Under the pieces are notes generated by a model. That model ran no database searches. It was not told the DNA's origin and was given only the letters and a program-made list of their open reading frames with translations. The position numbers and the translations under genes are program-made. Below, in pieces: positions 21,913 through 33,283 of a stretch of DNA of 64,000 nt; position 1 is the stretch's first letter; every line of letters starts with the position of its first letter. The stretch lies in assembly GCA_026120185.1 (NCBI GenBank), contig JANUWF010001184.1, forward strand, positions 1-64,000, in the 5' to 3' direction. The stretch comes from Voacanga thouarsii (Eukaryota; Streptophyta; Magnoliopsida; Gentianales; Apocynaceae).

Positions 21913-21981
21913 AATAACACTATAAGGGGTCTTGTTGATTAGACACCTAGTGTAGAAAATGTTCTCTCTTTGTTAGTGATC

Positions 21982-22240
21982 TTAATCCTCAATGGCTTGT
22001 GAATTCAATGACCTTCTTGTGACTCCCACCAAAGAATATTCTTGGCCAACAGCTTCCTCTTCATCACTTTCCCCATCTCCATTTTCCTCTTGGTCTTCTT
22101 GGTATCTTTCTCCCTCCTCTTCTTCATCGGTAGAAACCTCACCATAGGAGTTAGTATAAATCATTCTTTTGCTTGGACACTCATGGGAAGTATGTCTATA
22201 TCCAAGGCAATTAAAACACTTGATATCCCTATTCCTTTAT
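21982..22240 (-). pseudogene. gag: Element C Gag C-terminus with zinc knuckle
   Basis: The minus strand encodes KCFNCLGYRHTSHECPSKR (C-X2-C-X4-H-X4-C) near 22170-22225, followed by an acidic stretch (TDEEEEGERYQEDQEE) and VTRRSLNSQAIED before the protease. The order is standard for this gypsy group. A small frameshift separates it from the capsid part. Confidence 0.8.
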
Positions 22241-23238
22241 GGCCTTTCCATGGCTTTTCCCTTATCTTTGTTCCATCCTTCCCTAGGTTTCCAATCCTTC
22301 TTAGGTTTCCAACCTTCCCCAGATTTGTTGAAATCCTTTTGGAATGGCTTAGGGGCTTCATCCTTCTTAATTGGCACCTTACTAGTAGTGTTGGGGTTTG
22401 GAAGTGGTGGTCTATTAAATACCCTCATTTTTAATTGCCTTTCAATCTTTATAGCGGCATGTACTATATCCTCCAATCGACCAAAGGGATACAATTCTAC
22501 CAAATTCTACTTCCCTATTTAATCCTCCCAAGAACCTTACTCTTGCTACTCTATGATCCTCATTGATTTGAGCTCTCATCAACATTACTTCCATTTCTTT
22601 ATGGTAATCTTCCACACTCTTGTTCCCTTGCTTGAGTGATTGGAGTCTTTGGTAAAGATCATTGTAGTAATAGTGTGGTATAAACCTTGCCCTCATCATA
22701 TCTTTCAACAAATTCCAGCTAGCCATTGTTTCCATTCCCATTTATCTCATTTGTGTACTAACTTGTTCCCACCAAACCAAAGCATACTCCAAAAATTCCA
22801 AAATAGCCAACCTCACTTTTGACCTCTCATTATGGGTATGACTTTATTGGAATATCTCCATCTTCTTCTCCAACTCAAAATATGCTTCGAGGTCACTCTT
22901 GTTATAGAATGTGGGCACTTTTAATTTGATGTAGTTCAACTCCTTCTCCTCATCATTTCCTTCTCTCATACCTCCTCTATTGCCCCATCCTCTATGATGT
23001 TCCCCAAGGGCTTTAACTTGTTCCCCCTCATACGATTCATCAACTCCCTCAAATTCTCTTTCTAACCCCCTTAGGTTGTTCCCATCATTCCTTTCTTGAC
23101 CCCTACCTTGTCCTCCTCTCATACCATATCTTCCCGCTCTCATAGGAGCTTGTTGGAATCCCCCGATAGAGTGCTCATCCCACTCTTCCCCTTATTGGGC
23201 ATTTAACAAAGGAGTATAAATATCACCATCCCTCATCC
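22241..23238 (-). pseudogene. gag: Element C Gag capsid core
   Basis: Minus-strand frames at 23143-22844 (KLKVPTFYNKSDLEAYFELE), 22741-22442 (DMMRARFIPHYYYNDLYQR, then SVEDYHKEMEVMLMRA) and 22503-22237 (basic, Trp/Lys repeats) make one broken capsid domain. Frameshifts separate them. A solo LTR splits the gene at 23239. Confidence 0.82.
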
Positions 23239-25382
23239 TGTTGGGTATCTCAGGCTCGTATCCTATACGGCGCAGCGAAAAATAAAATGAAATACCCTTC
23301 CAGGACTTTTCTATGTGTGAAAAACAAGACATAACGACAATAAAGGCAACATCTTTTACCTTTGGGTGATCATGCGGAGAACAAAATTTTCTTCTTCAAG
23401 TTGAGGTGCGATCCAGCAATCCTCGTGATCAACCTCCACGTGAGTTGAACGTCTACCCACTATAATCACAGTGTGTGATTATCTCTAATAGTAATCCACA
23501 CAGAGGAATACTCAAGCACGTAACATTCTGTGCTAGGAGAAATTCTAAGTGGCGGCTAGGGTTCTTCTTCACGATCAAATCGAGAGAGAAGAAGAAGAAG
23601 AAGAAGAAGAAGAAGAAGAAGAAGAAGAAGAAGAAGAAGAAGAAGAAGAAGAAGAAGAAGAAGAAGAAGAAGAAGAAGAAGAAGAAGAAGAAGAAGAAGA
23701 AGAAGAAGAAGAAGAAGAAGAAGAAGAAGAAGAAGAAGAAGAAGAAGAAGAAGAAGAAGAAGAAGAAGAAGAAGAAGAAGAAGAAGAAGAAGAAGAAGAA
23801 GAAGAAGAAGAAGAAGAAGAAGAAGAAGAAGAAGAAGAAGAAGAAGAAGAAGAAGAAGAAGAAGAAGAAGAAGAAGAAGAAGAAGAAGAAGAAGAAGAAG
23901 AAGAAGAAGAAGAAGAAGAAGAAGAAGAAGAAGAAGAAGAAGAAGAAGAAGAAGAAGAAGAAGAAGAAGAAGAAGAAGAAGAAGAACAAGAAGAAGAAGA
24001 AGAAGAACAAGAAGAAGAAGAAGAAGAGAAGGTTTAGGTGGCTGCTGGTTTTTCACGTGAATCACCCTTAGGGTTTTTCAGTTATATCATCATAAAATCA
24101 AAAAATCACTAAAAATCTGGAATTAAAAAACAATTAGAGTTCTCTAATTGTAATTGGAAATATTAAGTTCTCACAATTACAACTTGTACCACAAATTATA
24201 ACTAATTATAATTTGTCCACAACAACTTCTCTTTCTCTCAATTAACCACACAATGTTATCAAATAGCATCTTGAGTATATAATCCTCTATTGTGTGTGAC
24301 CTATTAGGTTTTCCAGTTAATTGGTAGAGAATATGAATTAATCCAAACATATTTGAGATTAATAATCCATAATTAATTAGAATTAATCCTATTAATTCTA
24401 ATCAGGATTGGTTTAATAATTCATCAATTAATAAACCCATATTCCCAGATCATGAGCGGTATCTAGCAACATATCATGACCACCAAAGAGTCCAGGAAGT
24501 CAAGTGGCTTGACATGAACCCTTCAATAACAAACTTCAGTGCAATTAACTCATTTCACCATACAATATTTCATTCGGTTTGGAGTACGGAATTAGTGCCA
24601 ACTCCCTCCACAAATAATTCTGGCCCGAATACAATAGTACTTGTACCAGTAACCCACTACTCTAGATGTATATCAATTGAAACTATTTCCAATACACAAT
24701 CTCCTTGGCCAAGGACTTTCCAAGTAGTAATTCCTACAAGTAGCCGTGAGACATTCGCCCCTACTAGTAGAAGTGGTGAATTTTTTATTGACCCTCTCAA
24801 CTACTTTCGTTTACCTCACGATGTACCCAATATCCATTTCATAGGCGGCCCTTGATCGAGCTCCAGAGATTGGAATAAAAGTACAAAGCTCAGCAAACAA
24901 AGTATCTTGGACATCTCAAGTCTAAGGATACTTGCACGTTTGCTATATTGAGATTATATCACTGGCACTAAATAGTTATCCATATGATTATCTCAAAGGT
25001 AGGTCATCCAATGAACTTGTTCCATTAACAAGTATCCATGTGTTAACTTTGAGTATCTCAATACTCACGGTTATGAGAACCACCGCCTAATCAAATTAGG
25101 AAGTGTAACACATGCTAGTCTTAACGCATTAATGATGTGCTGTCTTATTAATACTATGACTAGGGACTATTTAAGTACTAACACCCTCCAGTGTAGTAGG
25201 AATCTTATATCATGATCTCAATCATGATTTGCTTAACACAGTGTTGTATTAGGGACTTTATTGAACAGTTATATTGTTTAAAGTAAACAAAAAGAAACTG
25301 TAAGATAAATAATGCCTTTTATTAAAATAAAATGTGTCATATACAATGTACAAGTGATTGCCTTTAGGGCACAACAGTAACA
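23239..25382 (-). mobile_element. Solo copia LTR 2 with expanded GAA repeat (duplication CATCC)
   Basis: 2144 bp, minus strand, from TGTTGGGTATCTC to AGTAACA. CATCC flanks both sides (23234-23238 and 25383-25387). It is longer than its sisters (about 1.70-1.72 kb) because of the GAA array at 23588-24027. Confidence 0.92.
23588..24027. repeat. GAA microsatellite, about 133 uninterrupted units
   Basis: The run is pure from 23588 to 23986 and then carries two GAACAA interruptions. Sister LTRs have a short CTT/GAA or GA tract in the same place (44881-44918, 52203-52233, 56454-56470, 61101-61130). The long reading frames across it are artefacts. Confidence 0.97.
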
Positions 25383-25610
25383 CATCCTTGGGCTAGGTAC
25401 TTCAAATCGTTCTTGGCCTCTCCTTTATGCAACGGTAGAAGATTGTCCAAGATGATTTATCAACTCCCTTATTATGTTTTGAAACTCACTTTGCATAGTC
25501 CTCATCATAGCTTGCAAGTCATCACACAAAACCCTAGCATTAATTTGTTCTTCTTGAGTTCTACTAGGTCCACTTGGGTTAGGCTTGGAGATCTTTTGAT
25601 CATTAGCCAT
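25383..25610 (-). pseudogene. gag: Element C Gag N-terminus
   Basis: The minus-strand frame starts at the Met codon at 25610 (MANDQKISKPNPSG) and has a helical stretch LQAMMRTMQSEFQNIIREL. It runs to the solo LTR and was joined to 23238 before that insertion. It gives the true start of the element C polyprotein. Confidence 0.7.
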
Positions 25611-26465
25611 GGTGATGGAAAATTTACTTACTTATACCTGCAAAACAAAAGAGATTAGGAAGAAAAATAGTTCCTCACTTCGTGTCCTTGCATGTTGGCT
25701 CTCAAGGGCTAGTCACTCCACGCTCGTGTTTGCTCTCTTAGGCTCTTTTAGTAATAGGCTCACCCTCTTGCCTTTTTTTTCTCAATACTCAAGCCTTCTT
25801 GTTAAATTCTAATTCTCCCCAATGGCTAAAGTTTTAGTCCAACTTAGGGGAATTTCAACAAACACTTGTTGGGCACCTCAAGCAAACAAGTTTTAATCAA
25901 GAATTTCAAGAAATGTGGATTCAATCAACATAAGAACTAACACTAGATGCACCAGAAACACTTCTAAGCAAGAAACGAACAAGAATTAGCAAGAACAAAG
26001 AAACAAGAACAACTAGAACTAGGATTATGAAGAACAAGATGATCACAAGTGTGCACTAATAAAGTTGAGTTCAATGAGTATCGAATTCAACAATAGAGTG
26101 ATATACTAAGTCCCAATATCCCAAGGAATAAAAATCAAGAATCAAAGTTCCCAACTATAGCCAAAAGCATTCTCATGGAACATTTATCAAACACCTTGGA
26201 TGCAATTCCGTTACTTAAGAACAATCAATATTTTCACCCATATTCAAGCCAATTTTCACCACAAGCACAAGAAAATTTTGTTCCCAAGGATTATATTGAC
26301 ATCAAGGAGCAATTTTCCAAAAGAAAAATTAAGATATAGCTAAGATTTCATGACCTTTTTGGAGCATATTTTTGAGTTACGGGATTTTCTCTGTTTTCTT
26401 TTTCTTCAACTTTATAGGGCTTCTTTTCTTGCTTTCAAACTTTGATTGGAATCAAAACTTTCCTT
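25611..26465 (-). other. Untranslated leader of element C
   Basis: This lies between gag start and primer-binding site. I see no credible gene. Confidence 0.6.
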
Positions 26466-26477
26466 ACTCTGATACCA
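26466..26477 (-). other. Primer-binding site of element C
   Basis: The minus strand reads TGGTATCAGAGT, initiator tRNA-Met type, about 8 nt from the LTR end at 26485. Confidence 0.82.
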
Positions 26478-26531
26478 AACTATTTGATATGATCTTATGT
26501 GGGCTTTTTTTTTTGTGTTGTGTGTGGTTTA

Positions 26532-28233
26532 TGTTGGGTATCTCAGGCCCGAATCTTATACGGCGCAGCGAAAAATAAGATGAGATACCCTCCTAGGACC
26601 CGTCTATGTAAGGAAAACAAGACATAAAAAGATTACAGGTAACAGCTTTTTACCTTTAGGTGATCGTCCGAAGAACAAAAATTTCTTCTTGAAGTCGAGG
26701 CGCTATCCAGCAATCCTCTTGTGCAAATTCCACGAGAGTTGGACATCTAACCACTATAATCACAGTGTGTGATTATCTCTAATAGTAATCTACACAGAGG
26801 AATACTCAAGCACCAAACTTTCCTGTGCTAGCATAAACAATATGGCGCAAGGGTTTTTTGATCAAGATCAACGAAAGAGTGAAAGAGAGAATGTTCGTGG
26901 CTATTATTTTGTGTGTTCTTCAGCTAGGGTTTTTCGTGTGTTACATATACTATATATTACACGAAATTTCCCTCCCAAAACTAAGAATTCTAATCCTATT
27001 AGAATTCCCTAATTGTAATTGGAAACGTCAAGTTCTCACAATTACAACTTGGAACACATACTATAACAAATTATAATTTGTCCATAACAACTTCTCTTTC
27101 TCTCAATCAACCCTACTATGTTATCAAATAACATCTTGAGTATACAATCCTCTATTGAGTGTGACATATTAGGTTTCCCAGTCAATTGGTAGCGAACATG
27201 AATTAATACAAACATTTTTTAGATTAACAATCCATAATTAATTAGAATTAATCCTATTAATTCTAATCAGGATTAGTTTTTTAATTCATCAATTAATAAA
27301 CCCATATTCTCATATCATGAGCGGTATCTAGCAACACATCCTGACCACTCAAGAGTTCAGGAAGTCAAGTGGCTTGACATGAACCCTTTAATAACAAACT
27401 TCAGTGCAATTAACTCCTTTCACCACACAATATCTCATTCGGTTTGGAGTACGGAATTAGTGCCAACTCTCTCCAAAAATAATTCTGGCTTGAATAGAAT
27501 AGTACTTTTACCAGGAACCCACTACTCTAGGTGTGTATCAATTGAAACTATTTTCAATACATAATTGCCTTGGTTAAGGACTTCTCGAGTAGTAATTCCT
27601 ACAAGTGGCCGTGAGATATTCGCCCCTACTATTAGGAGTGGTGAATCTTTTATTAACCCTCTCAACTACTTTCGTTTACCTCACAATGTACCTAATATCC
27701 ATCCCATCGGTGGCCCTCAATTGAGCTCTGGAGATTAGAATCAAAGTACAAAGCTCAGCAAACAAAGTACCTTGGAGATCTCAAGTCTAAGGATACTTGC
27801 CCGTTTGCTATATTGGGATTATATCACTGGCATTAAATAGTTATCCTTGTGATTATCTCAAAGCTAGGTCATCCAATAAACTTGTTCCATTAACAAGCAT
27901 CCATGTGTTAACTTTGAGTATCTCAATACTCACGGTTATAAGAACCACCGCCTGATCAAATTAGGAAGTCTAACACATGCTAGTCTTGATGCATTAATGA
28001 TATCCTGTCTCATTAATACTATGACTAGGGTCTATTTAAGTACTAACACCATCCAGTATAGTAGGAATTTCATATAATGTTTTCTTAACACAGCGTTGTA
28101 CTAGGGACTTTATCGAATAGTTATATTACTTAAAGTAAACAAAAGAAACTATAAGATAAATTATGCCTTTTATTAAAATAAAATGTGTCATATACAATGT
28201 ACAAGTGATTGCCTCTAAGGCAAAACACTAACA
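26532..28233 (-). mobile_element. Solo copia LTR 3 (duplication GTTTA/TTTTA)
   Basis: 1702 bp, from TGTTGGGTATCTC to CTAACA. The flanks are GTTTA (26527-26531) and TTTTA (28234-28238). The undisturbed site in the other LTR C (GTTTAGTGG near 15933) shows the right copy has one mutation. Confidence 0.9.
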
Positions 28234-28805
28234 TTTTAGTGGTTATGTGTTCAGCTCAACTAATGAGACAAAAAACGGGGATTTTTCTTGAGATAAAAAA
28301 AAAAAAGAGAAAATGAAATAACAAACTACCCTCTATCAAACACTTGAAGAACTAAGCTTCAAAAACCCTCAAGAATAGTAGAAAATTCTACTATAATCTC
28401 ACCCCAATATCCTTGAAGCAACAAAGGCAACTAAGAACAAATATAATAGATAAAATAGACACATAAGTAATGGAATTCAAACAAACTTGAGAAGAATAAA
28501 GCAACTAAGACCCATTCAAAGTAACCACATTGAATTATCCAAAAGATTTATAGACTCATTCACAAGAAGGACTAACCCTTAAGCATGGTCTTGATCAAAA
28601 TGAACAAGGAGGCTAGGCTTCTCAAGATTCTCACTCAAATTTGAATTAATGTGTGTGAATTGTGTTATCAAATCACTAAAGGTTCTATTTATACTACTCT
28701 AACCCTAACTAAGTAATCCTTGAGATTCTATTATACTTTAGGGTCTTAATAAGTCTTTACAAACACTTAAAATTGAAGAAAATCGGATAAAACATAAAAA
28801 ATGCA

Positions 28806-28942
28806 GTGCAGCCGACGGCTGCCCAGGCTGTAGTCGGCGCCGGTTTGGACACTACAGTCGGCGCTGGTTGTGAACTGTCTTTGGGCTATCGAATGCCAGA
28901 ATGAAGCCGGCGCCAGTTCTGCTGCTTGGGCCAGTGCCAGAT
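28806..28942. promoter_or_regulatory. Paired-palindrome GC island in the U3 of LTR C (5' copy)
   Basis: Cores GGCGCC at 28836, GGCGCT at 28860, GGCGCC at 28909 and AGTGCC at 28933. Within-pair distance is 24 and between pairs is 73. The first pair can also fold as a 10-bp RNA stem (TCGGCGCCGG with TCGGCGCTGG, using three G-U pairs) with a 14-nt loop. An inverted repeat GCAGCCG-A-CGGCTGC precedes it in register. Confidence 0.75.
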
Positions 28943-29214
28943 GTTCAAATGAAGGCCTACTTTGGTCAAATTTCAATCGTCTTTGATGCAGGATTGAGTT
29001 CTAGTTGTGGTCCTTCTTGGATAGTCATTAAAATGAACTCTTGGCTAGCTTCCTCAACCTTCCAACCTTCTTCCATCCTCAAGCATGGTTTTATGAGCAA
29101 TTGAAACTTATCTTGAAGCTTCTTAGACCTAGATCTTGTCATCGGTCCTTGTCATTGCATGGTCACGCCTCCCCCTCCATGATCTTGACCTCCGTGATGA
29201 AGTGAAGTCTCATC

Positions 29215-32200
29215 GTCTACTTCGCTCTGGAACCTATAAAAAGGTAAGATAAAACACGTGTGAGTGATGAATCACCCAGCGAGTTCCGTGTGTGCTAGTA
29301 CTTTATGAAAGAATAGAGTACATAAAACTTTTGCGAAATAGCATATCATTTTTTCACTAGAAATAATTTCAAGTTTCTATAAAAAAGAGTTTATCCATAA
29401 CTCAATTATTTTTGAAAAATTATATTTTACTTTCAAAGCATTGCCCCGATTTCTAAATTACAAGCACTTTTTAACAAAAGGTCAGCCTGTATGCATGTCC
29501 TATAGTCGTTGCCTTTAGCGCCACGTATCATTGTACTGAGATCATCGCTTCCAATATTCAATCCGTACGTCACCGAAAAGTAAGTACGCGCCGTAGCGTA
29601 CTACAATCAACAAATGTACGTAGTACACAATCTTTTACTTTCTATAGTAAGCCAAGGGTCCCAATCCCGACGTTAATCACCATTAAGGTAGCAAGAGATT
29701 TGAACAATGCCAGGTATCCAGCCCAGCTCATGAACAACCCAACTCACAAAGTGCACACAAGGCACGCCAATTTCCAGATACTAGACGGCTAGCCAGGACG
29801 ACTTATCCCAATGTTCTGTCACCTTATTTGGAGTAAAACAATCCTTAGAACTAGCTAGGTTACTTACAGTTATCTATCTCTAACATGAGCTAGTATAAAG
29901 ATCAAAGTCGTTGCTGAGTACTCAACATCACCACTATCAACCTCTTCTGACTGATCAGGCTAGAGGGTTATCTGATCTCATAAAATTTTCAAATCAAATA
30001 TTTTGGGGCAAAAAAACACTTTCCAATATATGATTCCACTAACTTACAAGTTAGATCATCATTCACATAGGCTCCACAAGGCTAATCGATTCATTTTATA
30101 GGCACATCAGGCCAATAAAATAATTTTAGGGGTCAAAATGTCTTTTTCTAAAAGTCAATCTCATCATGAGAGATCATTTTCCAAAACTGTGTCAAAACAT
30201 GTTAAAAAGTTCTTTTCACACATCAAAACCAGTTTCCAAGAGTATTAATTTCGTTTTTCCCGTACTCGATCACAAAAGTCATTTTTAAAGGTATTCAGGT
30301 TATTTTACCCATACCCAATTCCAAAAGACTTTTCGAGGGTATTTGGGTCATTTTACCCTTACCTGATTTGAGAAGTATTCACAAGAGTTCCAATAAGGAT
30401 ATTTTAGTCATTTACTAAATACCCGATTCCAAAGGTTTCATAAAGCATTCCAATAAGAACATTTGACTCATTTTCAAAATACTCGATTCCAAAAGGAATT
30501 TATTTCAAGAAATCTAGAATTCCAATCCCAAAAGTGAATTAAATTTAAAGTTTCCAAACACATTTCTATAAAATGTTTCAATAAGGGCATTCTGGTAAAT
30601 TTATGAATACCCGATTTCAAGATTTACCATTTTTGAAAACCCCAAGTATTTAATCTAAAAGGACTAAATTCACAAAATTCATGCTTTAATCATCCATTAA
30701 GGTTTCCAAGCCAATTATGAAGTTTATTTAAGCCCAAATGGAGCAAAATAATTCTTGCTCAGATAAACCTTAAATACATTCAGGGATTTTCAAAATGGTA
30801 TAAAACATGGTATTTCGTGGAAAGATGAAGCATAGTAGCTTTCAAAAGGTTTTAGAAATCAAAGGGACTCACCTCGTGTTCTAACTAAACTCTTTTCGTT
30901 TACGGTCGTTCAACCACCGTTTCCACCGTTTTCAACGTTCCGTTGGCCATTTATCTATAAACCACACTAAATATCGTTTTTGGATCAAATTGTGTTCGGC
31001 TAAACAATAGTAGGCATCTGGCCAACGTGCCCGATGGGTAACTGACGTCTAGCCAAAGTGCTCGATGGTTAGTCGACGTCCAACTAACGTTTAGCCGACA
31101 GGACCGACGGTTAAAGAAAACGTTCAACTTTCATTCATGTCGTTTGTTCATTTCTTTCATTTTCCTTTTTCCACATAGTTTCTTCCTTTGTATACAAGGG
31201 ATTCACTTCATATTTCCCATTTATTTAATCCAAAATCACATAGTTAATCATCCCAAAGTTCATCCACTTTCGGACTCATTTTTCTGGAATTTCACTGGTT
31301 GACACATAATTTTGTTTTGAACATAATTTTCAATCCACAACTCCGATTTGTCTCTATGATATACCAAAATTACCATAAGACTCTTAAATTTAATTCTATA
31401 TAAGCCCTTTTCAGTGTTCTATTTTATGTGACACGATACTAGTCAAAAATAGCGGTAGTAGTTATGCTTCAATTCTACTATTCATGCTTTCCTTTGTTTT
31501 CCTCTAGCCTTTAACACCTTGGAACCTATAATTCATTCAATTTTCCTTCAAATCATCTTTAATTCTGTGATTTTAAGATTCCAATAGGTCACAAGAGTCA
31601 TGCTTCTTCAACACAAATTCACTTCTTCTAATCAAAAGCTAGTATAATTCATTTTCCAACTAAGTAACTTCCATTTTCATTCTACTTTGGTTATCATCTC
31701 ATCAACCAAAAGCAATCCTTCAAATTACAATACATATTTAGTTCTTTCTCACACAGAACATTATCCTTAAACCTTCTAGGTAGTCGGCACACATAAGCAT
31801 ACACAAGGTTCATACACAAAGTTCACAAACCGTGGTTTTTGATCTAAAATCATGTTTTCATGTTAAAACTCATTCCAAAATAATTACCGTAATGATATCT
31901 ATGACTTTAATTCTTGAAGCATAGAATTTTACCTTGTATGTGGGATCTCTTCGCTTGATTTTACTCCAAGAACACCAAGAACACACACACTTCTTTCTTT
32001 CTTTCTCCTTTTCTTTTTCTTCCTATTTTTCTCTAGGTTTTCTTTCTATTTTCTTTCTCTATTCCTTATGGACGAATTTCTTGCTGAAATTCAGATCCTC
32101 AACTGCCATTCTTGGTCAAATATTGGCCATTCATTTCTCATTTTCATTAATTGTATAGTGGTTAAAGCATACGTGTGTTCCAATGAAAAATTTACACACT

Positions 32201-32969
32201 ATTTCACTTATTTTTTCGTCCTCAAAAATTCCCTTCATTTCTTCTTGCATGGCTGCCAATTTATAATGCCAATTTTCAGCTATTCATTCATCTTCTCATG
32301 GTCCAAACATTAGCCAATCACATTGCACAAGACCTTAATCAAACGGGCCCAGAAGTGATGTGTTCCAATTACAAAATTGCACATAATTCTTTATTTATTT
32401 TGTAATCGTTTAATTCCATGCATCTTGCTCGAACCCCTCATGAAACCTCTCTAGAATTTACACGTGTCCATAGGCTACCAATCACAAAATGCCACACGCA
32501 CCATTTTAGCCGCGATTTCCTAGTTTCTTCATAAATGACCAAAATTGGGTCCGGAATGAAAAAATATTATATTTCACCATTCTACTCCCATTGGTAATAC
32601 TTAAATTCTTCAATTCCTTCTTAGTTTGGTAAAATTTGTGATCAAAGTCACAGGAGTGGTTAAAATGACGAAAATGCTCCCCGGCAACCCAGATAGCATA
32701 ATTCACACCAAAGCGTGCATTTTATCGCACTGATCAATTTCTATTCTCATCGTACCCTCAAATTCTTATTTTATTAATAATAGTGGCCTTTTAAAGATTT
32801 AGGGTATGCGTAGAACAAATTCAATAATTACATCCAGGTTCCGACAAAATATTATTATACTAAAATATTCGTCTCATTACTGCGATCATCTTTTGTTCTG
32901 GCCATTGATATAAATTCTCATTCTATTACAAATAGCGGCTAATCGAAGGTAAAAAGGTGGGGCATTACA
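29215..32969 (-). repeat. 5' LTR of element B, remaining part
   Basis: Continues the LTR interrupted at 15896 and matches 8400-12168 along its length, with diverged repeats near 30240-30630 and a CG island near 30910-31110. It ends CATTACA, followed by TTGAT. Confidence 0.9.
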
Positions 32970-32974
32970 TTGAT

Positions 32975-33283
32975 GAAATGCCCAATTCCATCAAATGACT
33001 AAGAATTTAATTTTACTTGTATGACAAGTACCCATGGTCTATACCTTACTATGAAGAACGACTAAACACATGGACCTTATATGTGTACTAGTATAAGAAA
33101 CAAACCAAATTGAATGAATAAACATTTAGTGGACCTGGTGCCGGGTCTACTTACAATATATTTACACATAATACAGTCTTTGAGGGCATATTTTCTAAAA
33201 GTTTTACCTTCACATAAAATGTCTTGCTTAAATTATAATGCAGGTATTGATTCGAAGACAAATCATTTTCAAGAAGGGAGAAA
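32975..33283 (+). pseudogene. Relic of a gypsy pol 3' end and polypurine tract
   Basis: The plus-strand frame ends with GIDSKTNHFQEGRNDRN, close to the integrase tail of element C (DSETNPFQEG). A purine tract AAGAAGGGAGAA at 33271-33282 precedes TGATAGGAATC, a plausible LTR start. The upstream part is too decayed to identify. Confidence 0.55.

Larger units (their letters stand above)
15897..29212 (-). mobile_element. Element C: CRM-like Ty3/gypsy retrotransposon inserted in LTR B
   Basis: The LTRs are 15897-16908 and 26485-29212 (the second carries a solo copia LTR; 1012 and about 1021 bp without it). Between them lie, on the minus strand, gag, protease, reverse transcriptase, RNase H and integrase in normal gypsy order. 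GTCTAC lies beside both ends (15891-15896 and 29215-29220) as the likely target duplication. The last residues of integrase are encoded inside the 3' LTR, a trait known from CRM-clade elements. The gag type (DLYQRLQSLKQG, VEDYHKEME) and protease type (DVVPIQAGHLLL) fit a chromovirus. Confidence 0.82.
26485..29212 (-). repeat. 5' LTR of element C, split by a solo copia LTR
   Basis: The parts 26485-26531 and 28234-29212 match 15897-16908. TATA-like TATAAATAG is near 28682-28691. The U3 GC island (28806-28942) is better preserved than in the 3' LTR. Confidence 0.85.
8129..32969 (-). mobile_element. Element B: Ty3/gypsy retrotransposon with TTGAT target-site duplication, split by element C
   Basis: The 3' LTR is 8129-12168. 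The internal region is 12169-15579. The 5' LTR is 15580-15896 plus 29215-32969, interrupted by element C. TTGAT lies directly outside both ends (8124-8128 and 32970-32974). Both LTRs begin TGTAATGCCCC and end GTGTTACA on the minus strand. The internal region is only about 3.4 kb: gag and protease remain in part, reverse transcriptase is cut off after its N-terminus, and RNase H and integrase are lost. An unrelated LTR relic sits where they should be. Confidence 0.88.

Noticed and set aside
22042..22522. Hydrophobic frames on the plus strand resembling membrane proteins
   Set aside because: They are antisense to the Gag of element C; Lys/Glu-rich Gag codons read as hydrophobic residues on the other strand.
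23453..24071. Long frames of poly-Phe, poly-Lys, poly-Glu and poly-Leu
   Set aside because: They are translations of the GAA microsatellite in all frames and have no gene signals.
33137..33142. Single GGTGCC core in the relic gypsy tail
   Set aside because: No partner core at 24-26 nt on either side, so it does not qualify as a paired island.
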